From positions 1 to 29,448 of the IMG/VR virus record IMGVR_UViG_3300025617_000080: a stretch of DNA of 29,448 nucleotides. One strand, 5' to 3'. This DNA comes from a virus. Below the pieces are notes generated by a model. It did not search any database and had not been told where the DNA came from. It saw only the letters and a list, made by a program, of their open reading frames with translations. A program made the translations under genes and the position numbers. Shown here one piece after another: positions 11,140 to 18,694 of this stretch; positions within the stretch are counted from its first letter, which is position 1, and each line of letters starts with the position of its first letter.

Positions 11140-11580
11140 CTATCGATTAATTGTACGTCTATCAAAGTTTAAAACTAGTTGTTCGCTAGCGTCAAGTACG
11201 GCATAATCTAGATCTATTTCAATGCGAACACCGTGTTCTGTAGTATCTAGTACAATGCTATTAGCGTTTATTCTAGGATCTCTATTAATGATTTCTTCAA
11301 CGTCTGCTCTCATTCTTTCAAGGTTATCGTCATTCATCGGTTCAAACAGTAAATCCCATACTGATGTACCAAACTCTGGAAGTTGTAGTTTTTCACCTTT
11401 GCGAATATGAAAATGATTTAGTAAGTCTTGCTTAACTAAATCCATATCATATTGTTTAAAATGACTAGAACGATTTCTTGAGTTAAAACCTTTATATCTA
11501 AAAGCAGGAGAATCTGATCTGCTTCCTAGACTTGCTTGTGTAGTTTCTACTTTTTGTTGATTATAAATCTTCTTTGCCAT
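11140..11580 (-). CDS. 25: Baseplate wedge protein gp25
   Basis: This 146-residue protein is the gp25-like wedge component that helps start sheath assembly on the baseplate. The family core is visible from about residue 50: DLLNHFHIRKGEKLQLPEFG, then VWDLLFEP, a charged helix ending EEIINRDPR, and a final beta region ending LVLNFDRR. T4 gp25 is 132 residues, so the length is close; the extra residues are a basic N-terminal tail. The start has a good ribosome site (AGGAGA about 7 bases upstream) lying inside the last codons of gene 5, whose stop is 1 base before this ATG. The gene ends in TAG followed one codon later by TAA. It sits between gp5 and gp6, which matches other T4-like phages of this type. 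Confidence 0.93.
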   Translation of the reverse strand: MAKKIYNQQKVETTQASLGSRSDSPAFRYKGFNSRNRSSHFKQYDMDLVKQDLLNHFHIRKGEKLQLPEFGTSVWDLLFEPMNDDNLERMRADVEEIINRDPRINANSIVLDTTEHGVRIEIDLDYAVLDASEQLVLNFDRRTINR

Positions 11581-11581
11581 A

Positions 11582-13243
11582 TTATTCTCCTGCTATATCC
11601 CTATCAGTCTTTGGTGGCGCAAAAGCCAATGGATCGTTGTTTTCGTGGTTGTACCAAGGCTCATGTTGCGGAATGCGCTTCATAATGCTTTCTAGCGGTG
11701 TTGTACTTTGGTATTCGGTTCCTGCCCAAGGCAAAGTAATATCTGTTACTCTGTTTTGATGTGTTGACAAAGGTTCTGCTACAGCAACATCGCCTGTGTT
11801 TGTGTCTGCTGTTTCTGCTGGGTCACAATTCATTTCAATTTTATTTGCTGTTTCTCTGTGGAATGCTCCAGCATTAAAATTATTGCTACCTGTAGAAGTA
11901 ATTCTTGTGTTAGCACTAGCATTTGTATTCACATTTGTTGCTGTTAATTTAAAATCTGCTGTTACCGCTAAAGTAGAATTACCTGTAACGGCTTTTCTTT
12001 CAGCACCTTCGATTGATGTATCAACGTCTCCAGTGACTTTTGTTTTCATGAAACCTTCAACTATTGTTACTAGATCGCCTGCGGCCTCTACTTGTATCCT
12101 ACCAACACTTGAAGATGTGCCTCCTTCTCCTGATGGGCTTTCAGTATTTGTTCCTGCGGCTTTCATGTTGATATTTCTTCCTGCTTCAATGTTTACATCT
12201 CTCGAAGCATGAAAATTAAAGTCTTGTTGTGTATGAACACTAATGCTATCTTGAGCAAAAATATCAATCTTACCGTCGCTTGATAATTCGATCCAAGCAG
12301 TACCTCTACTGTTTCCAATATAAATTAAATCTTCTGAGTTATGAAGTAAAATTTGATGTCCTGTTCTAGTACGAATTCTAAAACTCTCACCGTATGGAAT
12401 TCTAGGATCTCCACTTTCACCTTTGGTTGTATCAGCATAATCTGGGCCACCGGCATCTTGTGTTGTTTTTCTCTGTAATCGATCATCGCCATCATCCATT
12501 ACAAGCTGTGTGCCACCTAACCTACTAGTTGGTCTTGGTTCAGTAGGATTTTCACTTGTTCCTTGTCTTGCTGTTTGTTGACCTGGTCTTCTATCTAATG
12601 GTCCAGGAGTGCTTATACCGTATACGTTAGATACACCGGCTCTACGCATTGTACTTGTATGAGAGCCTCTAAAAGCATCACCGATCAAACCGCTATCTAA
12701 TAAAAATCCAGCAATAGGATGTAGTGGTCTTGCGGCATTATCTAACCCTGATGGGTTTTCTCGGCGTTCTTCGATTGCTCTGTTTACTTCAGCTACAGGC
12801 AATACTGTAGTATCACCATATAATGCTTGCTGTTCTGGGCTAAGATCAACATTGCCAGAAGCGGCAATGCCTGGTACCATATGGTTAGCAAAATCGTCAG
12901 GAACAACACCTACCCAAAACCATTTTTGCGGATTAACCGTACTAATACACAATACTCTTGTACCAACATCAGGCGGTACAAAACTCATTCCATATGATTT
13001 TTGTGTGTCGCGAAACGCTTGATCGTTTCCTTGATTTTGTCCGTTGTATGCTACATTTGTTTGACCAAAAAATGGTGGGCAATAATACGCAGAAATGCCT
13101 TGGCCTTCAGAGCCAAAATCTGATCCACGATAACCGTCAAGGTTAACATACAGAGTTCCAAGACCAGTTTGTGTGTCGTGTCCAACTACTGTTGCTATTG
13201 TTGGGCCAGCCGCTACAACATTTGGTTGACTATGTGTCGTCAT
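11582..13243 (-). CDS. 5: Baseplate hub/tail spike gp5, lysozyme domain absent
   Basis: The 553-residue product matches the gp5 spike at the tip of the tail tube. Residues about 10-115 form the OB-fold-like N-terminal domain (TIATVVGHD, VPPDVGTRVLCI, KWFWVGVVPD). The C-terminal third, about residues 285-440, has the repeating short beta pattern of the gp5/VgrG triple-stranded needle (SFRIRTRTGHQILLHNSED, GKIDIFAQDSI, SRDVNIEAGRNI). T4 gp5 carries a T4-type lysozyme between these parts; here the linker of about 170 residues is Gly/Pro/Arg-rich and shows no lysozyme motif. The end contains MKRIPQHEPWYNHENNDP. The start overlaps the end of the upstream gene (ATGA) behind a strong GAGGAGG ribosome site. 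It puncturing the outer membrane is inferred from the family; it should not cut peptidoglycan itself. Confidence 0.9.
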   Translation of the reverse strand: MTTHSQPNVVAAGPTIATVVGHDTQTGLGTLYVNLDGYRGSDFGSEGQGISAYYCPPFFGQTNVAYNGQNQGNDQAFRDTQKSYGMSFVPPDVGTRVLCISTVNPQKWFWVGVVPDDFANHMVPGIAASGNVDLSPEQQALYGDTTVLPVAEVNRAIEERRENPSGLDNAARPLHPIAGFLLDSGLIGDAFRGSHTSTMRRAGVSNVYGISTPGPLDRRPGQQTARQGTSENPTEPRPTSRLGGTQLVMDDGDDRLQRKTTQDAGGPDYADTTKGESGDPRIPYGESFRIRTRTGHQILLHNSEDLIYIGNSRGTAWIELSSDGKIDIFAQDSISVHTQQDFNFHASRDVNIEAGRNINMKAAGTNTESPSGEGGTSSSVGRIQVEAAGDLVTIVEGFMKTKVTGDVDTSIEGAERKAVTGNSTLAVTADFKLTATNVNTNASANTRITSTGSNNFNAGAFHRETANKIEMNCDPAETADTNTGDVAVAEPLSTHQNRVTDITLPWAGTEYQSTTPLESIMKRIPQHEPWYNHENNDPLAFAPPKTDRDIAGE

Positions 13244-15348
13244 TCTGTGGTCCCTCCTCGATTAGGTAGATTTTGAGCTTGCTCTGGTACAGGAACTGCG
13301 TCGCCAACAAACAGAGGAGTTGTTGCCGCGCTGGTCTCGGCAGCGGCAGTTTCAAGTGAGACTCCAATTTGTTCTACTTCAGGATTAACTGTATTATCTC
13401 TATAAAGCTGTAATTCTTGAACAAATTGTCCGTCGCTAAACGTCGAAACAACTTTCATTAATCTATAAACTCCACTAAATGGATGATCTCTCTGTCCGTT
13501 TAATCTTTGTATGTAAAGAGATGATCCATTTTGTGGAGCATCGACAATAGTTCTAAATCTTACATATATCCTAACTTGTTCCCCTTCCCATGCCATGGAA
13601 TTCAAATCATTCGTTTCTGTTTGATTTCCAAATCCGCCAACAGGTATAAAATAAGGATCGCCTGTTATTTTTAATTTTAATTCTAGTTGTACTAGATTAG
13701 TATTATTACCTTCTCTATTTCTTCCACCAATAATTAAACCGTTAAGCCATCGATTAATCATAATTGCTGACGAATCAACTCCGGCACCACCAGGCACAGC
13801 TGGTTGAGCATTTACATCCGGATAAGAAAAATATGAAGCCGCTAATGATGTTAGTGATCGAGAATCGCCTTCTCCTGCATTCGCAGGAACTAGTTCTGTT
13901 TCTCCGACTGTTGGGTTATCTGAAGCGTTTCTCATTTGATCCCAGCTTCGAACATTTGTTGCTAGGTAAAAAAGATTGTTAAAATTCATATCGTAACTAA
14001 TAATGTCGTCATTTTGACCTGTGTACATATATGAGAACACTTTTCTAATTTTTGAATGTGTTACTACTGAATCCTCGATAACCGCAGATGGCGCTCTAAA
14101 CTGATCTCCTCTTACTCTATACGGAACGATAGTGTATATGTATGTTGTAGGGCGGCGGCCTGTTTGTGCGTCAAATTCTGTCGGTGGGCCAGATGCTCGT
14201 TGTCTTACTTGGATTGTCCACCACCAAAAATATCCATCACTATCTGTATTTTCTCTAGCAGTTCTAGCATAGGTAGTGTGACACATTACATCATCAATAA
14301 CTGTAAAAATTGTTGTTTGGGCACCGTCAGCACTTCCGTTATATATAAACCTTCTACCGCCGGTAGCAAGTCTTAAATTTACATTAGAAGGATCGTAGTC
14401 ATCTGGATTAATATATGATCTATTGCCGGGATCATTTTCCTGGATGTCAAATTCCATATCTTCCCATCCTGGAGGATTAGTAGTTTGTCCTCCGGGCACT
14501 CTTACATTACTAATATCTCCAAGTTGTACAATATACGTGTCAGCATATCTCTGTTGTCCACCACTTGTCAATCTCTGTTGATGGTTATTAAATCCAATAG
14601 CTATTCCAGATATTGTAGCACTAACATCATCTGTAATAATATCAAACGAAGCAGTATTTGGTACTTGTGATACAACATTTGATGTTGGATTACTAGTGCC
14701 AAACTCTAAACAGGTTACAGAATATTTAGAACCAGATTCATTTGCTGTAAAAGATATGTTAGCAACTCTTAAAGGAATATATTTTGTTGCTTGCGGAACT
14801 CTTTTTGGAGCACCGTTTTTATGGCCGAAAAAATCAATCTTCATCACATAACAGCAATGAGGAGAGCTAAAATGTGTATGTCCTTTTTTAAAGGCAGCAC
14901 CTAGCATACTATTAAAAAACAATCCCATGCTATAAGGTTCTTCAACATCAAATGTAACCTTGGCTAGTCCTGTGTTAATTGCTCTTGCGCCAGGCATATA
15001 ATGTGTAAATTTTAAATTGTCAACAAAAAACTCAGGGGCGCCGTATTGGGTGACCACACGATTACCAACATTTGGAATTGCTTCACCGGTTGAGGCAGCC
15101 GCGGCGTTGACTGGCGCACCAGTATATCCACTTTCACCTATTACTAATGCTCTTTGATCTTGTAGCCCGTCATTTAAATAACTGGCGCTATCATATTCTT
15201 CTCGAGAAACACACCCAAATGACATTCTATATGTTACAGATTCAAAATCTTTTAAAACATTATCAAGTTTGTTAGGAAATATGCCTAATAAAGGATCAAC
15301 TGTGGTTCCATTGCCAACAATATTGGATGTTCTTCCAACTATACTCAT
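13240..15348 (-). CDS. Virion structural protein, candidate gp27-like hub
   Basis: A 702-residue protein sits between gp53 and gp5 and is coupled to gp5 by an ATGA overlap. In T4-like tails gp5 binds a trimer of gp27, and no other gp27 candidate is visible here, so this is the best candidate for the hub. Supporting detail: the C-terminal part (about residues 620-665) reads FSGVYRLMKVVSTFSDGQF followed by a strand ending LQLYRD, which resembles the last beta domain of gpD/gp27-type tail hubs. A His/Cys cluster at about residues 157-166 (H157, H159, H164, C165, C166) could bind metal. The end is Ala/Pro-rich and probably flexible. The length is nearly twice T4 gp27 (391). Structural role is fairly safe from position; the hub assignment is inference. 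Confidence 0.6.
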   Translation of the reverse strand: MSIVGRTSNIVGNGTTVDPLLGIFPNKLDNVLKDFESVTYRMSFGCVSREEYDSASYLNDGLQDQRALVIGESGYTGAPVNAAAASTGEAIPNVGNRVVTQYGAPEFFVDNLKFTHYMPGARAINTGLAKVTFDVEEPYSMGLFFNSMLGAAFKKGHTHFSSPHCCYVMKIDFFGHKNGAPKRVPQATKYIPLRVANISFTANESGSKYSVTCLEFGTSNPTSNVVSQVPNTASFDIITDDVSATISGIAIGFNNHQQRLTSGGQQRYADTYIVQLGDISNVRVPGGQTTNPPGWEDMEFDIQENDPGNRSYINPDDYDPSNVNLRLATGGRRFIYNGSADGAQTTIFTVIDDVMCHTTYARTARENTDSDGYFWWWTIQVRQRASGPPTEFDAQTGRRPTTYIYTIVPYRVRGDQFRAPSAVIEDSVVTHSKIRKVFSYMYTGQNDDIISYDMNFNNLFYLATNVRSWDQMRNASDNPTVGETELVPANAGEGDSRSLTSLAASYFSYPDVNAQPAVPGGAGVDSSAIMINRWLNGLIIGGRNREGNNTNLVQLELKLKITGDPYFIPVGGFGNQTETNDLNSMAWEGEQVRIYVRFRTIVDAPQNGSSLYIQRLNGQRDHPFSGVYRLMKVVSTFSDGQFVQELQLYRDNTVNPEVEQIGVSLETAAAETSAATTPLFVGDAVPVPEQAQNLPNRGGTTE

Positions 15349-15349
15349 A

Positions 15350-15649
15350 TTAAATTCCTAATGATTGTCTAAGAGTATCTGCTCTCGGAACATAAATTAC
15401 AACACCTGCTTCAAAGTCAAAGACAGGATCTTTTATAATTGAGGGATTTCTCTGAGAAAAAACCCACCACAGTCCTGAATCTTGGTACAGAGAATGTGCT
15501 AGCAAGTCTGGTCTGTTATTAAACTTTGCTTCAATCTCATAAGCATAATCAGTTTCGTTAACTGGTACACTCCTCGGAACATACAGTCCTAAGTAATTAT
15601 TGTTCTGTGGCGTTTTATACCAAGGACTTGATGCTGAGTATTCTGCCAT
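15350..15649 (-). CDS. 53: Baseplate wedge protein gp53
   Basis: This 99-residue protein matches the short gp53 of marine T4-like phages, a wedge component that helps join wedges around the hub. The recognisable core is SPWYKTPQNNNYLGLYVPR at the N-terminus, then FNNRPDLLAHSLYQDSGLWW and VFSQRNPSIIKDPVFDFEAG, ending in a LysM-like IYVPRADTLRQSLG. T4 gp53 is about twice as long. The start has GAGG upstream, and its ATG overlaps by one base the TAA of the frame that continues gene 48 past an amber codon (see the readthrough entry). It is followed two bases later by the 702-residue gene. Assignment is good from motifs and order. Confidence 0.85.
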   Translation of the reverse strand: MAEYSASSPWYKTPQNNNYLGLYVPRSVPVNETDYAYEIEAKFNNRPDLLAHSLYQDSGLWWVFSQRNPSIIKDPVFDFEAGVVIYVPRADTLRQSLGI

Positions 15650-15720
15650 TATAATATTCCTCGTTGTCCGCCATTCATGTAATCACTATGGCTAAAGTTT
15701 CTAGTTCTTGCTCTATTCTA
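15649..15720 (-). other. Amber codon plus 22-codon in-frame extension of gene 48
   Basis: Gene 48 ends with TAG at 15720-15718. The same frame then continues for 22 sense codons and stops at TAA 15651-15649, whose last base is the A of the gene 53 ATG (TAATG). The extension contains RTRNFSHSDYMNGGQRG, which looks like ordinary protein, and the TAATG junction is the same arrangement as at the gp6/downstream gene border. This suggests either low-level stop-codon readthrough giving a longer gp48, or a nonsense change that shortened it. A chance open stretch of 22 codons is also possible. Confidence 0.45.
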
Positions 15721-16731
15721 GATAGGAGCACAAATAATTGTAATAGTACTATCCATTGGTACCCAATTAGGTTTACTTTTAATGTCAAGTATTCTTCTGT
15801 ACTGAACGTTTCTTGGTAATTCTACATTTACACTTTTAACAACAACATTAATACCGCCTTCTGACGTTCCAAACACATGATTTCCGTATCCGTAAAGTTG
15901 AGCAACTAACGGTGGATGTCCTTGAGGAATACTAGCCCCATAAAAACTTTTGGTCAACGTTCTTAAAAATCTAGTTGCGGCAATATAGTACTCGCCTTCT
16001 GCTTGATTTGAAACTGTAAAATTTGCTGAAATTGTAATGTCGTCAATACCACTGTTTTTATAGGCTTGCATATCAAAGTTATTGTGTACATAACTTTGTG
16101 AATTATAGTTTGCTTTGTAGTTTACTGATATAGTTGGTGTATAAGGAAATACAACACCTTTATGATCTTTAAGTGGAGACAGATAACTGTTAAAAGCATT
16201 GCTTGTAATAGCTGATCCTGTAGATGCTACCCTTATTGATACACGCCAGTCTTCCTCCGACGGAGGAACTGTAACTGCTGTAATGTCTTGTACTGTTCCT
16301 GCTTGAGCAATAGCATTATCAAATATACCTTCTAGAGATGAAATTAAGTTGTCGCCGATATTTTTTGCTTGTGCAGCAATACCTTCAATAGTTCCAATAA
16401 TGCCCTTACCGATGTTTACTAGGTTGGCTGCCGTTTGTACCAACGCTATAGCACCACCTAATACGCCTAGTGCTTTTTCAATTCCATTTATGCGTGGTTT
16501 GCCATTAATTCCAAACTGATAACTACCACTACCAGAAGATCCGCCAGTATTATTTGTAAAATTGTTGCCGTTAAAATTGCTAGGATCGGACCCTGACAAA
16601 TTAATTACGTTAGATCCAGGCACATACGTGGACGGCCCAGGCTTGTTCACTGTAATAGTATTAGTGATACCTGTTCCTCCAAGTGCGTTTACTTGTCCAG
16701 CGTTACTTTGTGCGTTAGTTGGTAATGCCAT
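15718..16731 (-). CDS. 48: Tail-tube cap/initiator of the baseplate (gp48/gp54-like)
   Basis: The 337-residue product fits the tail-tube initiator family (gp48/gp54), which sits on the hub and gives the tail tube its starting platform. Residues 1-80 are low-complexity Gly/Asn/Ser. A hydrophobic Ala/Gly/Ile helical stretch follows (about 80-145). The tube-like beta domain runs from about 160 to the end, with DWRVSIRVAS, GVVFPYTPTISVNYKANYN, DITISANFTVS, EYYIAATRFLRTLTKSFYG, PPLVAQLYGYG and a closing VPMDSTITIICAPI. T4 gp48 is 364 and gp54 320 residues, so length does not separate the two; gp48 is chosen because of its place before gp53. It is the first gene of the minus-strand block, with a late-promoter-like AATAAATA 28 bases upstream and GAGG 13 bases before the ATG. 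It ends at TAG, but the frame continues. Confidence 0.72.
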   Translation of the reverse strand: MALPTNAQSNAGQVNALGGTGITNTITVNKPGPSTYVPGSNVINLSGSDPSNFNGNNFTNNTGGSSGSGSYQFGINGKPRINGIEKALGVLGGAIALVQTAANLVNIGKGIIGTIEGIAAQAKNIGDNLISSLEGIFDNAIAQAGTVQDITAVTVPPSEEDWRVSIRVASTGSAITSNAFNSYLSPLKDHKGVVFPYTPTISVNYKANYNSQSYVHNNFDMQAYKNSGIDDITISANFTVSNQAEGEYYIAATRFLRTLTKSFYGASIPQGHPPLVAQLYGYGNHVFGTSEGGINVVVKSVNVELPRNVQYRRILDIKSKPNWVPMDSTITIICAPI

Positions 16732-16758
16732 TTTGGTGAAATTCCTCTATCTTTACTC

Positions 16759-16766
16759 TATTTATT
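16759..16766 (-). promoter_or_regulatory. Late-promoter-like element before gene 48
   Basis: On the minus strand the sequence reads AATAAATA, one mismatch from the T4 late promoter TATAAATA recognised by gp55. It lies 28 bases before the gene 48 ATG, a normal distance, and would start the whole minus-strand baseplate block. Its transcript start lies in the 66-base gap shared with gene 55 on the other strand. Confidence 0.6.
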
Positions 16767-16786
16767 TCAGCAATTATGTGCTATTA

Positions 16787-16792
16787 TATAAC
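16787..16792 (+). promoter_or_regulatory. Possible -10 element for gene 55
   Basis: TATAAC at this place is one base from the sigma-70 -10 consensus. No good -35 is visible at the right spacing. If used, the transcript would begin at about the upstream ATG of gene 55 and favour the internal start at 16819. Weak evidence. Confidence 0.3.
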
Positions 16793-16797
16793 TATTA

Positions 16798-17649
16798 ATG
16801 GAGAACAATAACCTTATTATGACACAGAGAAAAGTAAACTACTTAAACAATAAAGACCTCTTAAAAGAGATTCACAGAAGCAAAAATACATTTTGCTCAT
16901 ATGTTGATAAAGAACATAGAGACTACGATATTATTTTACCAAGCCTTGAAAAAATAAACAGACTTACTATTGCCGAAGCAAAGCGCAATAAAGCAAAGAA
17001 ATTAAGTCAAGAAGCATATGAAGCGGCAAAAGCCGTGAACAAGAAGGCTACAGCAAAAGAACACGAAGTTGATTATCGAAAAATTGAAAAATCCGAACTA
17101 ATTTTTCGTATTATGACGTTTGAACATATTCCTTTAGCACCTGGCAGAAAGAAGACAATCAAAACTGTTGCCGATTCGCATGAGCGAGTCAACTTTCCTC
17201 CTTTCCAACACTGGAAATTTGATGAAAATGACAACTTGATTTGTGTTGGAAAAAGCCATTGGGTTGGCGGAATGAGCAATGGTTATTTTTCTAAAACAGA
17301 CGGACAAGCAACAAATGAGCTTGCTCGCATGTGGATGAAACTTGTTGATCGATACGCTACTAGAGGCAACGTTCGCGGTTATACCTATAACGACGAAATG
17401 AAGGGGCAGGCCATTTTACAGCTAGCACAGATTGGATTACAGTTTGACGAATCAAAGAGTCAAAATCCTTTTGCTTACTATACTGCGGCAGTCACAAACA
17501 GTTTTGTGAGAATCATTAACATCGAAAAACGTAATCAAAATATTCGAGACGATATCCTTGAAATGAACGGCATGAATCCAAGTTGGTCTCGCCAAAACGC
17601 CAATGAAGGTGTTGGAATCGACAAAGAATCTGTTGACAAAAGCAAATAA
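16798..17649 (+). CDS. 55: RNA polymerase sigma factor for late transcription gp55
   Basis: The 283-residue product is the T4 gp55-type sigma factor that directs host RNA polymerase to TATAAATA late promoters. The N-terminal VNYLNNKDLLKEI aligns with the start of T4 gp55, and the sigma region-2-like core is at about residues 195-240 (RGYTYNDEMKGQAILQLA, GLQFDESKSQNPFAYYTAA, NSFVRIINIEKRNQNIRDD). T4 gp55 is 185 residues; here about 130 extra residues (about 31-165) separate the two parts, including HWVGGMSNGYFSKTDGQ. The T4 C-terminal clamp-binding end (a hydrophobic SLDFLYE type motif) is not seen; this protein ends in a polar, Lys/Asp-rich tail. Two starts are possible: 16798, with no ribosome site, or 16819, which gives MTQRKVNYLNNK, fits T4 better, and has GGAG upstream although 15 bases away. 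Confidence 0.9.
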   Translation: MENNNLIMTQRKVNYLNNKDLLKEIHRSKNTFCSYVDKEHRDYDIILPSLEKINRLTIAEAKRNKAKKLSQEAYEAAKAVNKKATAKEHEVDYRKIEKSELIFRIMTFEHIPLAPGRKKTIKTVADSHERVNFPPFQHWKFDENDNLICVGKSHWVGGMSNGYFSKTDGQATNELARMWMKLVDRYATRGNVRGYTYNDEMKGQAILQLAQIGLQFDESKSQNPFAYYTAAVTNSFVRIINIEKRNQNIRDDILEMNGMNPSWSRQNANEGVGIDKESVDKSK

Positions 17650-17661
17650 AGATCGTATACT
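17633..17661 (+). promoter_or_regulatory. Sigma-70-like promoter for genes 47-46
   Basis: TTGACA (17633-17638) is a perfect -35 and lies inside the end of gene 55. It is followed after exactly 17 bases by TATACT (17656-17661), one base from the -10 consensus. The expected transcript start is near 17668, just upstream of or inside the AGGAGA ribosome site of gene 47. This looks like an early, host-polymerase promoter for the recombination genes. Confidence 0.7.
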
Positions 17662-17680
17662 AGTATAGGAGACTGAAAAA

Positions 17681-18694
17681 ATGACGCTATTTAAAAAAGC
17701 GGCTTGTTTCACTGATATTCATTTCGGAATGAAGTCCGGAAGTCGAATCCACAACAAGGATTGCGAAGACTTCATTGAATGGTTCATTGGAGAAGCCAAA
17801 AAGGAAAACTGTGATGTTTGTATCTTTCTAGGTGACTGGCACCATAATCGTGCCACTACCGATGTTAGTACAATGAATTACAGTGTTAGTAACTTAGAAA
17901 AATTAAATGACGCATTTGATAAAGTTTATCTTATGCTAGGAAATCATGATGAATTTTACAAGGACAAACGTGAAATACACAGTTTAGAATTTGCTAGACT
18001 GTTTCCTAACATTGTTCCTGTAAATCAACCTATTACAGAAGGTGATGTTACATTACTACCGTGGTTAGTAGGCGAAGAATGGAAAAAAGTCAAAGATATC
18101 AAGTCAAGATATGTGTTTGGTCACTTTGAACTACCATTGTTTTATATGAACGCAATGGTACAAATGCCAGATCATGGTCAACTTCAGGCAGATGATTTTG
18201 TAAATCAAGAATATGTGTTTTCAGGTCACTTCCACAAGCGCCAGACCAAAGGGAATATTACCTATATCGGAAACGCATTTCCTCACAACTATGCTGACGC
18301 ATGGGATGATGACAGAGGAATGATGATCCTCGAGTGGGGAGGAACACCTGAATATCGAAATTGGCCTGGACAACCAGTCTATCGAACTTTTAAACTTTCA
18401 AAGTTATTAGAAAATTCTGAGAACCTACTAACACCTAAGATGCACTGTCGTGTAACTATTGATGTTCCTATTTCTTTTGAAGAAGCAAACTTTATCAAAG
18501 AAACATTCATGCCTCAATATGACTTACGTGAGCTCATGCTTATTCCTGAAAAGAAAGATATTGAAGCACAAGATTCTCAACCAATCGATTTACAATTTGA
18601 AAGTGTAGATACTATTGTTGTAAATCAAATTACAAATATCGAATCTGAAGCATACGATCAGAAACTGCTATTGGAGATCTATAATAACCTATGA
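17681..18694 (+). CDS. 47: Recombination endonuclease subunit gp47 (Mre11-like)
   Basis: This 337-residue protein is the nuclease subunit of the gp46/47 complex, which resects double-strand ends for recombination-dependent replication. All metallophosphoesterase motifs are visible: D12-x-H14 (TDIHFG), GDWHHN at 51-56, GNHDE at 87-91, GHFE at 147-150 and SGHFHKR at 181-187 with the GHxH pair. The C-terminal 90 residues would form the capping and gp46-binding part. T4 gp47 is 339 residues, almost the same length. The start has AGGAGA about 10 bases upstream. The gene overlaps gene 46 by ATGA, so the two subunits are coupled, and it has its own sigma-70-like promoter in the end of gene 55. Confidence 0.95.
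   Translation: MTLFKKAACFTDIHFGMKSGSRIHNKDCEDFIEWFIGEAKKENCDVCIFLGDWHHNRATTDVSTMNYSVSNLEKLNDAFDKVYLMLGNHDEFYKDKREIHSLEFARLFPNIVPVNQPITEGDVTLLPWLVGEEWKKVKDIKSRYVFGHFELPLFYMNAMVQMPDHGQLQADDFVNQEYVFSGHFHKRQTKGNITYIGNAFPHNYADAWDDDRGMMILEWGGTPEYRNWPGQPVYRTFKLSKLLENSENLLTPKMHCRVTIDVPISFEEANFIKETFMPQYDLRELMLIPEKKDIEAQDSQPIDLQFESVDTIVVNQITNIESEAYDQKLLLEIYNNL

Noticed and set aside
11796-12212. 138-codon open frame on the plus strand opposite gene 5
   Set aside because: It lies wholly within gp5, which has clear family motifs; the plus-strand protein is Val/Ala/Phe-rich, low complexity and has no ribosome site. A shadow frame.
11140-15720. TAG recoded as a sense codon throughout the phage
   Set aside because: Gene 25 ends in TAG one codon before TAA and at family length, and gene 26 also ends in TAG followed by non-protein-like sequence in its frame. 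Only gene 48 shows a plausible extension.
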